Of a stretch of 37,120 nucleotides of DNA, positions 8,003-17,217 are shown piece after piece. A program made the position numbers and the translations under genes. Below the pieces are notes generated by a model that worked only from the letters and a program-made list of their open reading frames with translations, ran no database searches and had not been told where the DNA came from. The stretch is from JAIOPA01 sp046076045 (GTDB taxonomy: Bacteria; Eisenbacteria; RBG-16-71-46). The stretch is taken from positions 1 to 37,120 of the forward strand of contig JBJTRI010000016.1 in assembly GCA_046076045.1 (NCBI GenBank). The letters run 5' to 3'. Position 1 is the stretch's first letter; each line of letters starts with the position of its first letter.

Positions 8003-9268
8003 CTAGCGACGCAGGTTCACGAGGTCGTTGAGGATCTCGTCGGCCGTCGTGACCACGCGGGCGTTCGCCTGGAAGCCGCGCTGGGTCACGATCATGTTGG
8101 TGAACTCGTTCGAGATGTCCACGTTCGACCCCTCGAGCGCGCCCGGGGTGATCGTCGAGCGGCTGGTGCCGCCGGCGAAGCCCACGACCGCGAGGCCCGA
8201 GTTGGGCGTGCTCTGGTACATGCCGTCGTTCGAGCGCACCAGACCGCCGGGGTTGTTGAAGGTGGCGAGGGCGATCTGCGCCAGGCTGCGCGTCACGCCG
8301 TTGTCGAAGAAGCCGCTGATGACGCCGTTGGCGTCCACGCTGATGTTGATGAGCGAGCCGGCCGGGAAGCCGTTCTGCTCACGGACGACGGCGTTGGACG
8401 GGTTGGCGAAGCCGGCCAGGCCGTTGGTCGTGTTGACCGTGCCCGGGTCGAGCGTGATGTCGAACGGCAGGCCGCCGCCCGCGGGCGTGATCGTCATGTC
8501 CGTGCCACCGCCCGGGTAGGTGAATGACAGCAGCTGGCCGGTCGGGCCGAACGTCACCTGACCGGAGCCGGCCGGCGACACGGTCGCGGTCGGCGGCGTG
8601 CCGCCCACGTCGGCCGTCCAGCTCCACTCCGAGGCGCCGGTCTTCTCGAACGACAGCGTGAGCACGTGCGGCGCGCCCGTGCTGTCGTACACGGTCGTGG
8701 TCATGGACTTGAACGCCCCCACGCCCGCGCTGCTGTCGAGGTTGCCGGTGAGCGAGATGAGGCTGGTGGCCTGTGCGGGCGCCTTGTCGGTGAGGCCGAT
8801 GTGGATGCCCGAGATGGCCGTGCCGCTCGTGAAGTTACCGCGCGGGTCGGCGTTGATGCCCTGCACGAGGTAGCCCGTGCCCGGGTTGATCAGGTTGCCG
8901 TTGGCGTCGAGCTGCAGGTTGCCGGCGCGCGAGTACACGCTCGAGTTGCCGTTGTTGAGCACGAAGAACGCGTCGCCCTGGATGGCGAGGTCGAGCGGCT
9001 GGCCGGTGCTCTCGAGGCTGCCCTGCGAGAACAGCTGGTCCACGCTGCCCATGTTGACGCCGGTGCCGATCTGGATCGGGTTGGTGCCGCCCAGCGTGGC
9101 CGAGGGGCGCGACGCACCGCTCACGAGCTGGACGAACGCCTCCTTGAACGTGACGCGCGACGACTTGAACGCGACCGTGTTGACGTTGGCGATGTTGTTA
9201 CCGATGACGTCCATCCGCGTCAGGTGGTTCCGCAGACCGGACACGCCGGCGAAGAGCGCTCGCATCAT
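8003..9268 (-). CDS. flgE: FlgE, flagellar hook protein
   Basis: FlgE polymerises into the hook, the universal joint outside the cell. The protein (421 residues from this start) has the rod/hook N-terminal motif MRALFAGVSGL..VIGNNIANVNTVAFK, the FlgE-type LDLAIQGDAFFVLNN segment, a variable middle and the C-terminal coiled-coil segment with LEGSNVDISNEFTNMIVTQR. An ATG at 9277 lies directly against the ribosome-binding site GGAGG. The ATG at 9268 has GGAGG nine bases upstream and gives the family-like start MMRALFAGVSG, so it was chosen. It is the last gene before the terminator hairpin. Confidence 0.95.
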   Translation of the reverse strand: MMRALFAGVSGLRNHLTRMDVIGNNIANVNTVAFKSSRVTFKEAFVQLVSGASRPSATLGGTNPIQIGTGVNMGSVDQLFSQGSLESTGQPLDLAIQGDAFFVLNNGNSSVYSRAGNLQLDANGNLINPGTGYLVQGINADPRGNFTSGTAISGIHIGLTDKAPAQATSLISLTGNLDSSAGVGAFKSMTTTVYDSTGAPHVLTLSFEKTGASEWSWTADVGGTPPTATVSPAGSGQVTFGPTGQLLSFTYPGGGTDMTITPAGGGLPFDITLDPGTVNTTNGLAGFANPSNAVVREQNGFPAGSLINISVDANGVISGFFDNGVTRSLAQIALATFNNPGGLVRSNDGMYQSTPNSGLAVVGFAGGTSRSTITPGALEGSNVDISNEFTNMIVTQRGFQANARVVTTADEILNDLVNLRR

Positions 9269-9352
9269 GGTGTACATCCTCCGTGTGACGGGTGACTGAG
9301 GGATCGGGAAGGGAAGTCGTGGCCGGGGAGCGCGCCCATGGCGCGCGGGCGG

Positions 9353-10048
9353 TCAGGGTTGGCCGATCTCCGCGAGGTCGGAGAGCGGGATGTCGAGCGC
9401 ACCCACGCGCAGCGTGATGGCCCCGTTGGTGAAGTGGACGCCCTCGACGCGACCGCTGACGAAGGTGCGGACCGGGACCTTCGAGCCGTTCGGACCGGTG
9501 CACTGGATCTCGTACGTGTACGAGCCCACGGGCAGGTCCGACGGCAGGTCCACGTCCTGCTGGCCGGCGGGCAGGCGACCGAGCGGGCGCTCGGCGACCA
9601 CGCGGCCGTTCTTGTCCTTGAGCGTGATCGTGGCCTCGCCACCGCCGGTCCCGACGTCGAGCCGGACGCGGGCCGCACCCGTGACCGGGACCTCGACCTG
9701 GTTGCCCTGCGCGACGATGGTCTTGCCGACGAGCGAGGCGGAGAACGAGGTCTCGCTCATGAGCGTGTTGAGCTGGCCCTGCTGCGCGAGCGTCTCGACG
9801 CCCGCGTTGAGCGTGGTCAACTGCTCGACGCTCGTGAACTGCGCGAGCTGCGCGGCGAACTCGTGCGGCTCGAGCGGGTTGGTGGGGTCCTGGTTGCGCA
9901 ACTGCGTGACGAGGAGCGTGAGGAACGCCTCCTTGCCCACGCTGTCGCGACCCGTCGTGGACGACGAGGTGCGCTTGGCGTTCGTGGCCGCGAGCATCTG
10001 GTCCACCGCGGCCTGCGGGTTCGAGGCTCCGTAGAGGGGATCGACCAT
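9353..10048 (-). CDS. flgD: FlgD, hook-capping protein
   Basis: FlgD is the temporary cap that guides hook assembly. The 231-residue product has the conserved N-terminal region FLTLLVTQLRNQDPTNPLEP (about 42-61) and FAAQLAQFTSVEQL, then a C-terminal Ig/tudor-like part (VRLDVGTGGGEATITLKD, GSYTYEIQCTG). It begins 3 bases after the fliK stop with GGGAG upstream. An 84-base gap separates it from flgE. Confidence 0.96.
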   Translation of the reverse strand: MVDPLYGASNPQAAVDQMLAATNAKRTSSSTTGRDSVGKEAFLTLLVTQLRNQDPTNPLEPHEFAAQLAQFTSVEQLTTLNAGVETLAQQGQLNTLMSETSFSASLVGKTIVAQGNQVEVPVTGAARVRLDVGTGGGEATITLKDKNGRVVAERPLGRLPAGQQDVDLPSDLPVGSYTYEIQCTGPNGSKVPVRTFVSGRVEGVHFTNGAITLRVGALDIPLSDLAEIGQP

Positions 10049-10051
10049 GAC

Positions 10052-11506
10052 CTATCTCCCTTCCCGCGAGGCCCCACGCTCGCGGCGCGACTGGCGCTCG
10101 TGGGCGTGCGGCTGCTGGTGTTCGCGCGCCGTGCGCGAGTCTCGCGACGGCGAGTCCTGTCCGCGGTCGGACGACGCGGTGCGCGCGACGTCCACCGTGA
10201 TGCGTGCGTCCTCGAAGCCGTGCGCCCGCAGCGCGCGGGTGAGCCCGGTGAGGTCGCGTTCGATGCGCTCGGCCGCGGCCGCGTCGGGCACCTGCACGCT
10301 GGCGTGCAGCATGTCGCCGCGCAGCGCGACGCGGAGTCGTCCCTCGATGCCGTCGCCGCGGTCGAACGCCACCGTGGCGTGCGAGGGCGACAGGGTCTGC
10401 GGACGATCCTCGGGCAACGGTGCAGGGCCCTGCGCACCCCCGACCGCGGGGAGCGGGTCCTCGAGGCGCGCGGGCGCGACCGTGACGCCGTGCACGAGCG
10501 CGTGCGGCGGCGGCGTGGTGGGACGCTCGACGCCGTAGGCGGACTCGACCGCGTTGGGCGACGTACTCGGGGCGGGCGTGCCCTCCCCCTCGACCTTGGG
10601 CCTCGCCGACGCCGCCGGACGCACGCGGCCGTGGCCGGGCGTCGTGACGATCGGCTGCTCGTCGTTGGCGGTGCTGGCGGCGCCGGTCCCGGTGCGCACC
10701 GCGCGCTCGGGGAGCACCGCGTCGGGCACGACCTCGCCGCGCGCACCTGCGGCGCGCTCGTCACCCGCGACCACGGACTCCAGCACGACGCTGCCCTCGC
10801 GGACCTCGAGACGCGGCCCGGGCAGGGCGGCGAGCCCGGCCTCGACCGCGGCGGCGGCCCCGGCCGCACGCTGGAGCACCGCCGCCGCACGCTCGAGCGC
10901 GGGCGAGGCGGGCAGGCGGACGGGCGTGAACCCCGCGGGCAGTTCCATGCGACCCCGCTCGGGCGCGGCCGGCTCGAGCGCGGGCTCGGGCACGGCCGAC
11001 TCGTCCACGACCGGCGCCTCGGGCTCGAGCGACGACTCTGCGCTGGGCGATGCAGCCAAGTGCACGTCCGTGGTCGTCAGGACGGGCCCCTTCGACCCGT
11101 CCGGCACGACGGGCCCGCCCGCAGGCGTCCCCTCGGGCAGGACGTGGCCGGACCGGGCCGTGGTGGGCGCCACACCCGCGGTCGCAGGACCGTTCGGGGC
11201 GTGGAGCGGACGATCCGGGGCCGGGACGGCCGGGAACGTCGGCGTCGCGCGCGGCGTCGGGACGGGCACGGGGCCCGCCACCGAGGGACGCGGCGGCTCA
11301 CCATCGGCACACGGCACGGCCGCGGCCTCCGAGGTCACCACGGGTGCCTCGTTGGGGATCACGGGGACCGGCGTGGGCACCGGTGCGGGCGCGACGTTCG
11401 CCGCCAGCATGCCGGCGAACATCGCGGCCAGGTCGTCGGGCACCGCGCCCATGTCGCGCGCGGGCTCGGGCCAACCGGGAACGGGAACGGGCGAGACCGG
11501 GTTCAC
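10052..11506 (-). CDS. fliK: FliK-like hook-length control protein
   Basis: FliK measures hook length and triggers the FlhB export switch. The 484-residue product is rich in Pro, Ala and Gly and mostly low complexity, as expected of this fast-evolving family. Near the C-terminus (about residues 390-450) is a FliK_C-like block: GRLRVALRGDMLHASVQVP followed by IERDLTGLTRALRAHGFEDA. It ends in a basic His/Arg/Ser-rich tail. The GTG start overlaps the motE-like stop, and flgD and flgE follow, the usual place of fliK. The call rests on the C-terminal block and position. Confidence 0.82.
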   Translation of the reverse strand: MNPVSPVPVPGWPEPARDMGAVPDDLAAMFAGMLAANVAPAPVPTPVPVIPNEAPVVTSEAAAVPCADGEPPRPSVAGPVPVPTPRATPTFPAVPAPDRPLHAPNGPATAGVAPTTARSGHVLPEGTPAGGPVVPDGSKGPVLTTTDVHLAASPSAESSLEPEAPVVDESAVPEPALEPAAPERGRMELPAGFTPVRLPASPALERAAAVLQRAAGAAAAVEAGLAALPGPRLEVREGSVVLESVVAGDERAAGARGEVVPDAVLPERAVRTGTGAASTANDEQPIVTTPGHGRVRPAASARPKVEGEGTPAPSTSPNAVESAYGVERPTTPPPHALVHGVTVAPARLEDPLPAVGGAQGPAPLPEDRPQTLSPSHATVAFDRGDGIEGRLRVALRGDMLHASVQVPDAAAAERIERDLTGLTRALRAHGFEDARITVDVARTASSDRGQDSPSRDSRTAREHQQPHAHERQSRRERGASREGR

Positions 11507-12048
11507 GGGCGCTTCTCCTCGACGGTCGGGGTGAGCAATCGCCGCGAGAGCTGCGCGGCGCGTTCCGCCGGCATCGCGGCGAGCAGGGTGGCGGCCTGAC
11601 GCGGTCCCACCGAACGCAGCACCCCCTCGACCTGGGCATCGCTCAGGTGCGTGAGGATCGCGGCGGCCTCGGCGGGCTTCATGGCCACGAGGATCTTGGA
11701 GACGCGCGCGTAGTCGGCGGGCTCCTCGGCCGGGGCGGCGGGCGCGTGCGAGGACACGGTCTCGTCCACGTGCGGGACCGAGGCTGCGAGCGCCATGCGA
11801 TCGGGCTCGGCGTGCGCGGCCGCGGCCGGGTCCACCGCACCGTCGTGCAGCGCGGCCTCGCCGTGCGAGGCCTCGCCCGACGTCGCCTCGGCGGTGGGCG
11901 CGTGCGCGCCGTGCAGCGTCGAGTCGGCCACCGCGGTGCTGTCGGCGACCGCGGCCGGCGGCGGCGTGCGCATGACGACGATGGCGGTGCTGCCCGCCAT
12001 CGCGAGCACGAGGCAGCCCACCCCCACGATGATGATGGTCTTGTTCAC
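11503..12048 (-). CDS. MotE-like membrane protein with an MgtE-N/FliG-like domain
   Basis: The 181-residue product has an N-terminal membrane helix (about 4-26), a long Ala/His/Glu-rich linker (about 30-105), then a helical domain with YARVSKILVAMKPAEAAAIL, LSDAQVEGVLRSVGPRQAATLL and MPAERAAQLSRRL. That domain is of the MgtE N-terminal/FliG-like type found in MotE proteins, which in rhizobia assist the periplasmic motility protein MotC and in many phyla sit next to fliJ. It would face the periplasm if the helix is a signal anchor. The start is GTG with GAGGGGGG upstream and overlaps the fliJ stop. Function in this organism is inferred from domain and position. Confidence 0.78.
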   Translation of the reverse strand: MNKTIIIVGVGCLVLAMAGSTAIVVMRTPPPAAVADSTAVADSTLHGAHAPTAEATSGEASHGEAALHDGAVDPAAAAHAEPDRMALAASVPHVDETVSSHAPAAPAEEPADYARVSKILVAMKPAEAAAILTHLSDAQVEGVLRSVGPRQAATLLAAMPAERAAQLSRRLLTPTVEEKRP

Positions 12049-12497
12049 GCGTCCCCCCTCGCGATGTGACGACGTGCCTCGGTGAGGCTGTCGCTCTCCT
12101 TCTGCTCGGCCCGGGCGCTGGTCACGCTCCAGTCCATGTGCCGCTTCTCGCGCAGCTTCTCGATGACACGGCGATCGCGCCGCGCCTCCTTGAACCGGTC
12201 CTGCTCGCGCACCACCGACTCGGTGGCGGCGCGATGCACCTCGGCCGCGGCCTCGGCCGCCAGCATGGCGGCCTGCAGCGTGAGACCCAGATTGCGGAGC
12301 GCGCCGGCCGTGAGGTCCACGCCCGAACCGCGCACGACCTGCTCCCCCGCCCGCTCCAAGCCCGCATGCGCGCGGTCGAGTGCGGCCCGCTGCTCGCGCT
12401 CGGCGTGCAGCGCCTCGCCGAGCACGCGCGCCTGGTCGCGCTCGTGCAGTTCGCGCAGTCGCAGCACGCGATCGAGAGGGAACCGGAAGCGCTTCAT
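12045..12497 (-). CDS. fliJ: FliJ, export chaperone-escort and ATPase stalk
   Basis: FliJ is a coiled-coil protein that fits the FliI hexamer and links it to FlhA. The 150-residue product starts MKRFRFPLDRVLRLRELHE, the classic FliJ opening, and is almost entirely charged heptad-like helix. The ATG overlaps the fliI stop, and the product has the usual length. Confidence 0.94.
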   Translation of the reverse strand: MKRFRFPLDRVLRLRELHERDQARVLGEALHAEREQRAALDRAHAGLERAGEQVVRGSGVDLTAGALRNLGLTLQAAMLAAEAAAEVHRAATESVVREQDRFKEARRDRRVIEKLREKRHMDWSVTSARAEQKESDSLTEARRHIARGDA

Positions 12498-13837
12498 GCG
12501 ACCCCCGTCTTGACGCGCGCCCGCACGAGGGTGGCGAACGCCGCGAGGCGGTCGCGCGAACCCTGGATGGGCGTGTGGTCGTGGGCCTGCTGACGCAGGA
12601 AGTCGAGCGCCTGCGGGCGGAGTGCGATGGCCGCGTCGGTCCACTGGTCGGCGCCCGGGTTGTAGGCCCCGACGGTGATGAGGTCCTCGTTGGCGCGATA
12701 GGCCGCCTCGACGCGCAGGAACAGGTCGGCGTCCTCGCGCGCCTGCGGCGAGACGACCGCATCGCGCACACGGCTCACGGACTCGAGCACGTCGATGGCC
12801 GGGAAGTGCTTGGTGTTCGCGAGTCGCCGCGTGAGCACGATGTGACCGTCGAGGATCGAGCGGGCCGAGTCGGCGACCGGGTCGTTGAAGTCGTCGCCCT
12901 CGACGAGCACGGTGTAGAGACCCGTGATACTGCCGCGGTCCGAGGTGCCGGCACGCTCGAGCAGGCGCGGCAGCAGCGCGAACACGCTCGGCGGATAGCC
13001 CTTGGTGGCCGGCGGCTCGCCCACGGCGAGGCCGATCTCGCGCCACGCCATGGCGACGCGCGTCACCGAGTCCATCATGAGCAACACGTTGCGGCCGGTG
13101 TCGCGGAAGTACTCGGCGATGCTGGTGGCGACCTGCGCACCGGTGGCGCGCACGACCGCGGCCTGGTCCCCGGTCGCGGCGATCACGACCGAGCGCGCCA
13201 GACCCTCGGGCCCAAGGTCGCGCTCGATGAACTCGCGCACCTCGCGACCGCGCTCGCCCAGCAGCGCGATGACGTTGATGTCGGCGGTGGTGTGGCGCGC
13301 GATCATGCCCATGAGCACGCTCTTGCCCACGCCCGAGCCGGCCATGATGCCGATGCGCTGGCCGCGGCCGATCGTGATGAGACCGTCGAGCGCGCGCACG
13401 CCGGTACCGAGCGGGGTGTCGATGCGCGAGCGGCCGAGCGGGTCTGGCGCGTCGGCGCCCAGCGAGCGGCGCCGCGTGGTGCCGAGCGGACCGAGCCCGT
13501 CGAGCGGACGACCGAGACCGTCGAGCACGCGACCGACGAGCGACTCGCCGACGTCGGCGTCGAACGCGTGCCGCAGCGGCACGACCTCGGCGCCGGGGTG
13601 GATGCCCTCGACGCGGCCGAGCGGCATGAGCAGCACGCCGCGCTCGTGGAAGCCCACGACCTGCGCGAGCAGCGCGTCCTGGCCGTCGGGCACGATGCGG
13701 CACACCTCGCCGACCGCGACCGGGAGCGAGGACACCTCGACCACCTGACCGATGACGCGGTTGACGCGTCCGCAGACCGCGAAGCGCGGCGTGTCGTCGA
13801 GGCGGGACAGCGTGCGGTCGAGCCAGTTCGTCGCCAT
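12494..13837 (-). CDS. fliI: FliI, flagellar export ATPase
   Basis: FliI is the F1-beta-like hexameric ATPase energising type III export. The 447-residue product shows the Walker A motif AGSGVGKS (166-173), Walker B region NVLLMMDSVTR, the type III ATPase signature KGYPPSVFALLPRLLERAG and a C-terminal helical domain. The ATG at 13837 lies 7 bases after the fliH stop and matches normal FliI starts, so longer readings into fliH were rejected. Confidence 0.97.
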   Translation of the reverse strand: MATNWLDRTLSRLDDTPRFAVCGRVNRVIGQVVEVSSLPVAVGEVCRIVPDGQDALLAQVVGFHERGVLLMPLGRVEGIHPGAEVVPLRHAFDADVGESLVGRVLDGLGRPLDGLGPLGTTRRRSLGADAPDPLGRSRIDTPLGTGVRALDGLITIGRGQRIGIMAGSGVGKSVLMGMIARHTTADINVIALLGERGREVREFIERDLGPEGLARSVVIAATGDQAAVVRATGAQVATSIAEYFRDTGRNVLLMMDSVTRVAMAWREIGLAVGEPPATKGYPPSVFALLPRLLERAGTSDRGSITGLYTVLVEGDDFNDPVADSARSILDGHIVLTRRLANTKHFPAIDVLESVSRVRDAVVSPQAREDADLFLRVEAAYRANEDLITVGAYNPGADQWTDAAIALRPQALDFLRQQAHDHTPIQGSRDRLAAFATLVRARVKTGVA

Positions 13838-13844
13838 GGTGCCC

Positions 13845-14450
13845 TCAGTCCTGACCCAGGCGCTCGTAGAGCGCCCGCAGAGCCACGTCGAGACGACCGT
13901 CCACGAGCCGCTGCGGGCTCTCGACCGCGAACCCCGCACGCCCCACCGACGGATCGGCGATCCAGCGGATCGCGACCCCGGCGTCGGGCGGCAGCAGCGT
14001 GTCGCGCGCCGCGCCGAACGCGGCGAGGTCGTCGGGGTGCAGCCGCACGTCCACCGCGAGGTCGTGCGGCATGAGCTCGAGCGCGCGGCGGACCCACTCG
14101 CCGAGCAGCGCGGGATCGGCCTGCACCTCGCGCTGCACGAGCCGCCGGGCGATCGCGAGTGCGAGCGCCTCGAGGTCGCGCTGGCGCCCGGCGAGCAGTT
14201 CGCCGTGACGCGCCTGCAACTCGCGCGCCACGCCCTGCAGCACCTGCAGCGCGGGCTGGACCTGCGTGCCGGCACGCGCGGCCCCATCGCGCACGCCCTC
14301 GGCGTAACCGGTCTCGTACGACGCGTCCACCGGCTCGACCGCGGCCGCGGGCCCGCCGAAGTCGGGCAGCGCCCACGCGCCCGAGACCGGCGCGGGATCG
14401 CCGGTGCGCACGAGCGACGGCGGCAGCCACAGGGTCTCAGGCGATGACAT
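13845..14450 (-). CDS. fliH: FliH, export ATPase regulator
   Basis: FliH dimers bind FliI, restrain its ATPase and tether it to the C ring. The 201-residue product has a loose N-terminus, a helical stretch (about 45-100) with YETGYAEGVRDGAARAG, and a C-terminal domain with IARRLVQREVQADPALLGEW and VRLHPDDLAAF, both typical of FliH/V-ATPase E-like proteins. It begins within the last 14 bases of fliG. Confidence 0.93.
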   Translation of the reverse strand: MSSPETLWLPPSLVRTGDPAPVSGAWALPDFGGPAAAVEPVDASYETGYAEGVRDGAARAGTQVQPALQVLQGVARELQARHGELLAGRQRDLEALALAIARRLVQREVQADPALLGEWVRRALELMPHDLAVDVRLHPDDLAAFGAARDTLLPPDAGVAIRWIADPSVGRAGFAVESPQRLVDGRLDVALRALYERLGQD

Positions 14451-15468
14451 CGTCGCTCCCCCCGCGGCCGGCGATCATGATCTCGCCCGACTCCTCGAGT
14501 GCGCGCACCGAGTCGATGATGCGGGCCTGCGCGGCCTGCACGTCCTTGACGCGCACCGGGCCGAGCATCTCCATCTCCTCCTCGAGCGCACCGGCGGCGC
14601 GCTCGGACATGTTGGCGCGGATGTGCGCCTTGAGCTCGTCGCTCGCGGCCTTGAGCGAGATCGCCAGCTCGCGCGACTCGACCTCGCGCAGCAGGCGCTG
14701 CACGCCCTTGCCGTCCACCTGCAGCAGGTCCTCGAACACGAACATGAGGGCCTTCACGCCGGCGGCGACGTCGGCGTCGCGCTCGCCCAACTGCTCCATG
14801 ATCTCCTTGCCGAGGTCGCCCCCGGTCTGGTTGAGCACGCGCGCCACGGCCGCCGCCCCCCCGCCCGCGGCGGGACGCGCGCTGAGCGTGAGGTCGGCCT
14901 TGCCGGCCAGCGCCTGCTCGACCAGGAGCAGCGACTCGGGCGTCACACCGTCGAGACGCGCGACGCGGTACAGGATCTCGGACGCCAGCCGCGGCTCGAG
15001 CGCCTTGACCACGGCCGTGACCTGGTCGGCGTCGAGGTGCGCGAGCACCAGCGCGGCGGTCTGCGGGTGCTCGCTGCGCAGCACGCCCGCGAGCATGGCG
15101 GGGTCGGCCTTCTTGAGCTGACGCATGCGGGCGTCGGGCCGCGACTCCTCGATGCGGTCGAGCACGGGCTTGGCCTTGGCGGCACCGACGGCCTGCTCGA
15201 GCAGCGTGCGGGCGGGCTCCTCGCCCCCGCGCACGCCGGTCGGACCGCTCTGCGCGGCCTTGCGGAACTCCTCGAGCACCTGGTCCACGAGCTCGCGGTC
15301 CACCGGCGGGAGCGACTGGATCTCGCGCGTGACCGACTCCTGCTCCTCGGGCGACAACGCCTTGAGCAACTTGCCGCCGTGCTCGGGGCCGAGCGCGAGG
15401 CACAGGATGGCGCTCCTCTGGGCGCCGGTCAGGGCGTCGTAGCGCAGCGTGCGCGCGGTCGTGCTCAT
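14437..15468 (-). CDS. fliG: FliG, flagellar motor switch and torque protein
   Basis: FliG sits on the MS ring, contacts the stator and generates torque. The 343-residue length is standard. The N-terminal domain (ALTGAQRSAILCLALG) is normal, the middle domain carries the EHPQT motif at 133-137 (EHPQTAALVLAHL), and the C-terminal charged torque helix region is in LKAHIRANMSERAAGALEEE. The ATG overlaps the fliF stop as ATGA. Confidence 0.98.
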   Translation of the reverse strand: MSTTARTLRYDALTGAQRSAILCLALGPEHGGKLLKALSPEEQESVTREIQSLPPVDRELVDQVLEEFRKAAQSGPTGVRGGEEPARTLLEQAVGAAKAKPVLDRIEESRPDARMRQLKKADPAMLAGVLRSEHPQTAALVLAHLDADQVTAVVKALEPRLASEILYRVARLDGVTPESLLLVEQALAGKADLTLSARPAAGGGAAAVARVLNQTGGDLGKEIMEQLGERDADVAAGVKALMFVFEDLLQVDGKGVQRLLREVESRELAISLKAASDELKAHIRANMSERAAGALEEEMEMLGPVRVKDVQAAQARIIDSVRALEESGEIMIAGRGGSDDVIA

Positions 15469-16901
15469 TTGTTGTCCGCCAGCCAGGCGCGCAGCACCTG
15501 GGTCGTCGCGTCGGGACCGGGCTCGGCGAGCAGGCGCTGACGCAGCAGCGCGAGGTCACCCGTGTCGGCGGCGGGCGCGGCACCGGCCGGACCGGCCGCG
15601 GCGGGCACCGCCTCGCGGGCCGGGCGCGCCGGCGAGCGGAAGGTGCGGAGCGCGAGCACGAGCAGCGCGACGATGGCCGCGACCGCGAGCAGCGGGCGAC
15701 CGAAGCGCTCGGCCAAGCCGATGAGGTCGAGCGCGGGCTTGGCGGCCGCGGGTCCCGTGCCCTCGGTGACGGCCACCGGCTCGAACGCGATGGCGTTGAC
15801 GGTGAGGCGGTCGCCGCGCGTGCTGTCCACGCCGGCGGCGTCGCGCGCCATCTCGCGCAGCTGGTCCACGGTGATGTTGCGCGCACCGCCGATCGAGGTG
15901 CGGTCCACCAGCACGGCGACGGTGAGGCGCTGCACCGCCCCCGTGGCGCTCACGCTGCGCTCGAGCCGGCGGGTGTTCTGGTAGGCGTTGTTGATGACGG
16001 TCTGCGCGCCGCCGCCGTCGGTCTCGGCGGCTTCGCTGCGCTGCTCGTTCGCGAGCACCTGACCGTCGGGGTCGAATGACTCCGCGGTGCGCTCGACCTG
16101 GTCGAACGACAGCGTGGCGGCGACCTGCGCCCGCACGCGACCGGGCCCGACCACGGTGATGAGCAGGTCCTCGATGCGGCCCGCGAGCTGCGACTCGAGC
16201 GTGCGCTGCAGCTCGAGGTTGCGGCTGCCGCCCCCACCCGCACCGGGGCTCGCCGGCACCGAGAGCACGTGCCCGGTCGCGTCCATGACCGCGACGTTCT
16301 CGGGCGGCAGCTGCTCGACGCTGTTGGAGACGATGTACACGATGCCCTGCACGGACTCGGCCGGCAGTGCGCCGCCGTTCTTCAGCGTGACCACGACCGA
16401 CGCGCTCGCCGGCCGCTCGTTGCGACGCAGGTTGCTCGGCGACGGCAGCACGAGGTGGACCTGCGCGTCCTGGATGCCCTGCAGACCGCTGATCGTGCGC
16501 GCGAGCTCGCCCTCGAGGGCGCGCTGGTAGGTGACGCGCTGGGTGAAGTCGGTCATGCCCCACGAGGTCTTGTCGAACAGCTCGAGGCCCGGACGACCGG
16601 TCGAGGGCAGACCCTCGCGCGCCAGCGCGACGCGCGCGGTCGCGATCTGCGCGACGGGCACCTCGATCTCGCTGCCCCCGCCCCCGAGGCGGTACTCGAT
16701 GTTGTTCTTGCGCAGCTGGTCGCCGATGCGGCCCGACTCCTTGAGGTCGAGGTCGCGGAACAGCGTCATGTACGTGGGGGCGCTCATCTGGTGCGCGATC
16801 ACCCACACGGTGACGATGGCCGCGGCCGCGAGTGCGAACAGCAGCAGCTTGCGACCGGCCGGGCCCTGCGCATCCTGGAGCAGCGTCTTGAGCTCGCTCA
16901 T
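15465..16901 (-). CDS. fliF: FliF, MS-ring protein
   Basis: FliF forms the MS ring in the inner membrane and the export apparatus housing. The 478-residue product has membrane helices at about 18-37 and 420-435. Ring-building motifs lie between them (YQRALEGELARTISGLQGIQ, VHLVLPSPS, ASVVVTLKNGG, NAYQNTRRLERS). The C-terminal FliG-binding tail ends VLRAWLADNK. It is shorter than the 550-570 residues of many FliF proteins, mainly in the periplasmic linker and the cytoplasmic tail. It begins 10 bases after fliE. Confidence 0.97.
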   Translation of the reverse strand: MSELKTLLQDAQGPAGRKLLLFALAAAAIVTVWVIAHQMSAPTYMTLFRDLDLKESGRIGDQLRKNNIEYRLGGGGSEIEVPVAQIATARVALAREGLPSTGRPGLELFDKTSWGMTDFTQRVTYQRALEGELARTISGLQGIQDAQVHLVLPSPSNLRRNERPASASVVVTLKNGGALPAESVQGIVYIVSNSVEQLPPENVAVMDATGHVLSVPASPGAGGGGSRNLELQRTLESQLAGRIEDLLITVVGPGRVRAQVAATLSFDQVERTAESFDPDGQVLANEQRSEAAETDGGGAQTVINNAYQNTRRLERSVSATGAVQRLTVAVLVDRTSIGGARNITVDQLREMARDAAGVDSTRGDRLTVNAIAFEPVAVTEGTGPAAAKPALDLIGLAERFGRPLLAVAAIVALLVLALRTFRSPARPAREAVPAAAGPAGAAPAADTGDLALLRQRLLAEPGPDATTQVLRAWLADNK

Positions 16902-16911
16902 TCGGGGGACC

Positions 16912-17214
16912 TCACTGGACGTTCATCACGGAGCGGTAGGCCTCCGTGAGCTTGTTGCGGAGCTCCACGAGCAACTCGAGCGAGATGCTGGCCTCCTCGC
17001 TCGCCGCCATGACCTGGTGCAACTCGACCGGCTCACCGCGCAGGAACGCCTGGATGAGGTCGCGCGACGACGTCTCCATCTGCGAGGTGTCGTTGAGCAC
17101 CTTCTTGAACACGTCGCCGAACGACGCCCCCGGCGCATCGCCCACCGGCACGCTCGGCGTGGGCGCGGTCGGGAGCGAGAGGCGGAACGGGCCGTCGAGG
17201 CGGATCGGGTCCAT
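16912..17214 (-). CDS. fliE: FliE, MS-ring/rod junction protein
   Basis: FliE joins the MS ring to the proximal rod and plugs the export gate exit. The 100-residue product has the family C-terminal block with SISLELLVELRNKLTEAYRS followed by VMNVQ, and the central FGDVFKKVLNDTSQME. It starts 3 bases after the small orphan gene and is followed by fliF. Confidence 0.96.
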   Translation of the reverse strand: MDPIRLDGPFRLSLPTAPTPSVPVGDAPGASFGDVFKKVLNDTSQMETSSRDLIQAFLRGEPVELHQVMAASEEASISLELLVELRNKLTEAYRSVMNVQ

Positions 17215-17217
17215 GGC

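Noticed and set aside
12494..15886. 1130-codon open frame on the minus strand running through fliG and fliH into fliI
   Set aside because: Only its last 447 codons are FliI; the upstream part is an out-of-frame Arg/Ala/Pro-rich reading of fliH and fliG, an effect of high GC.
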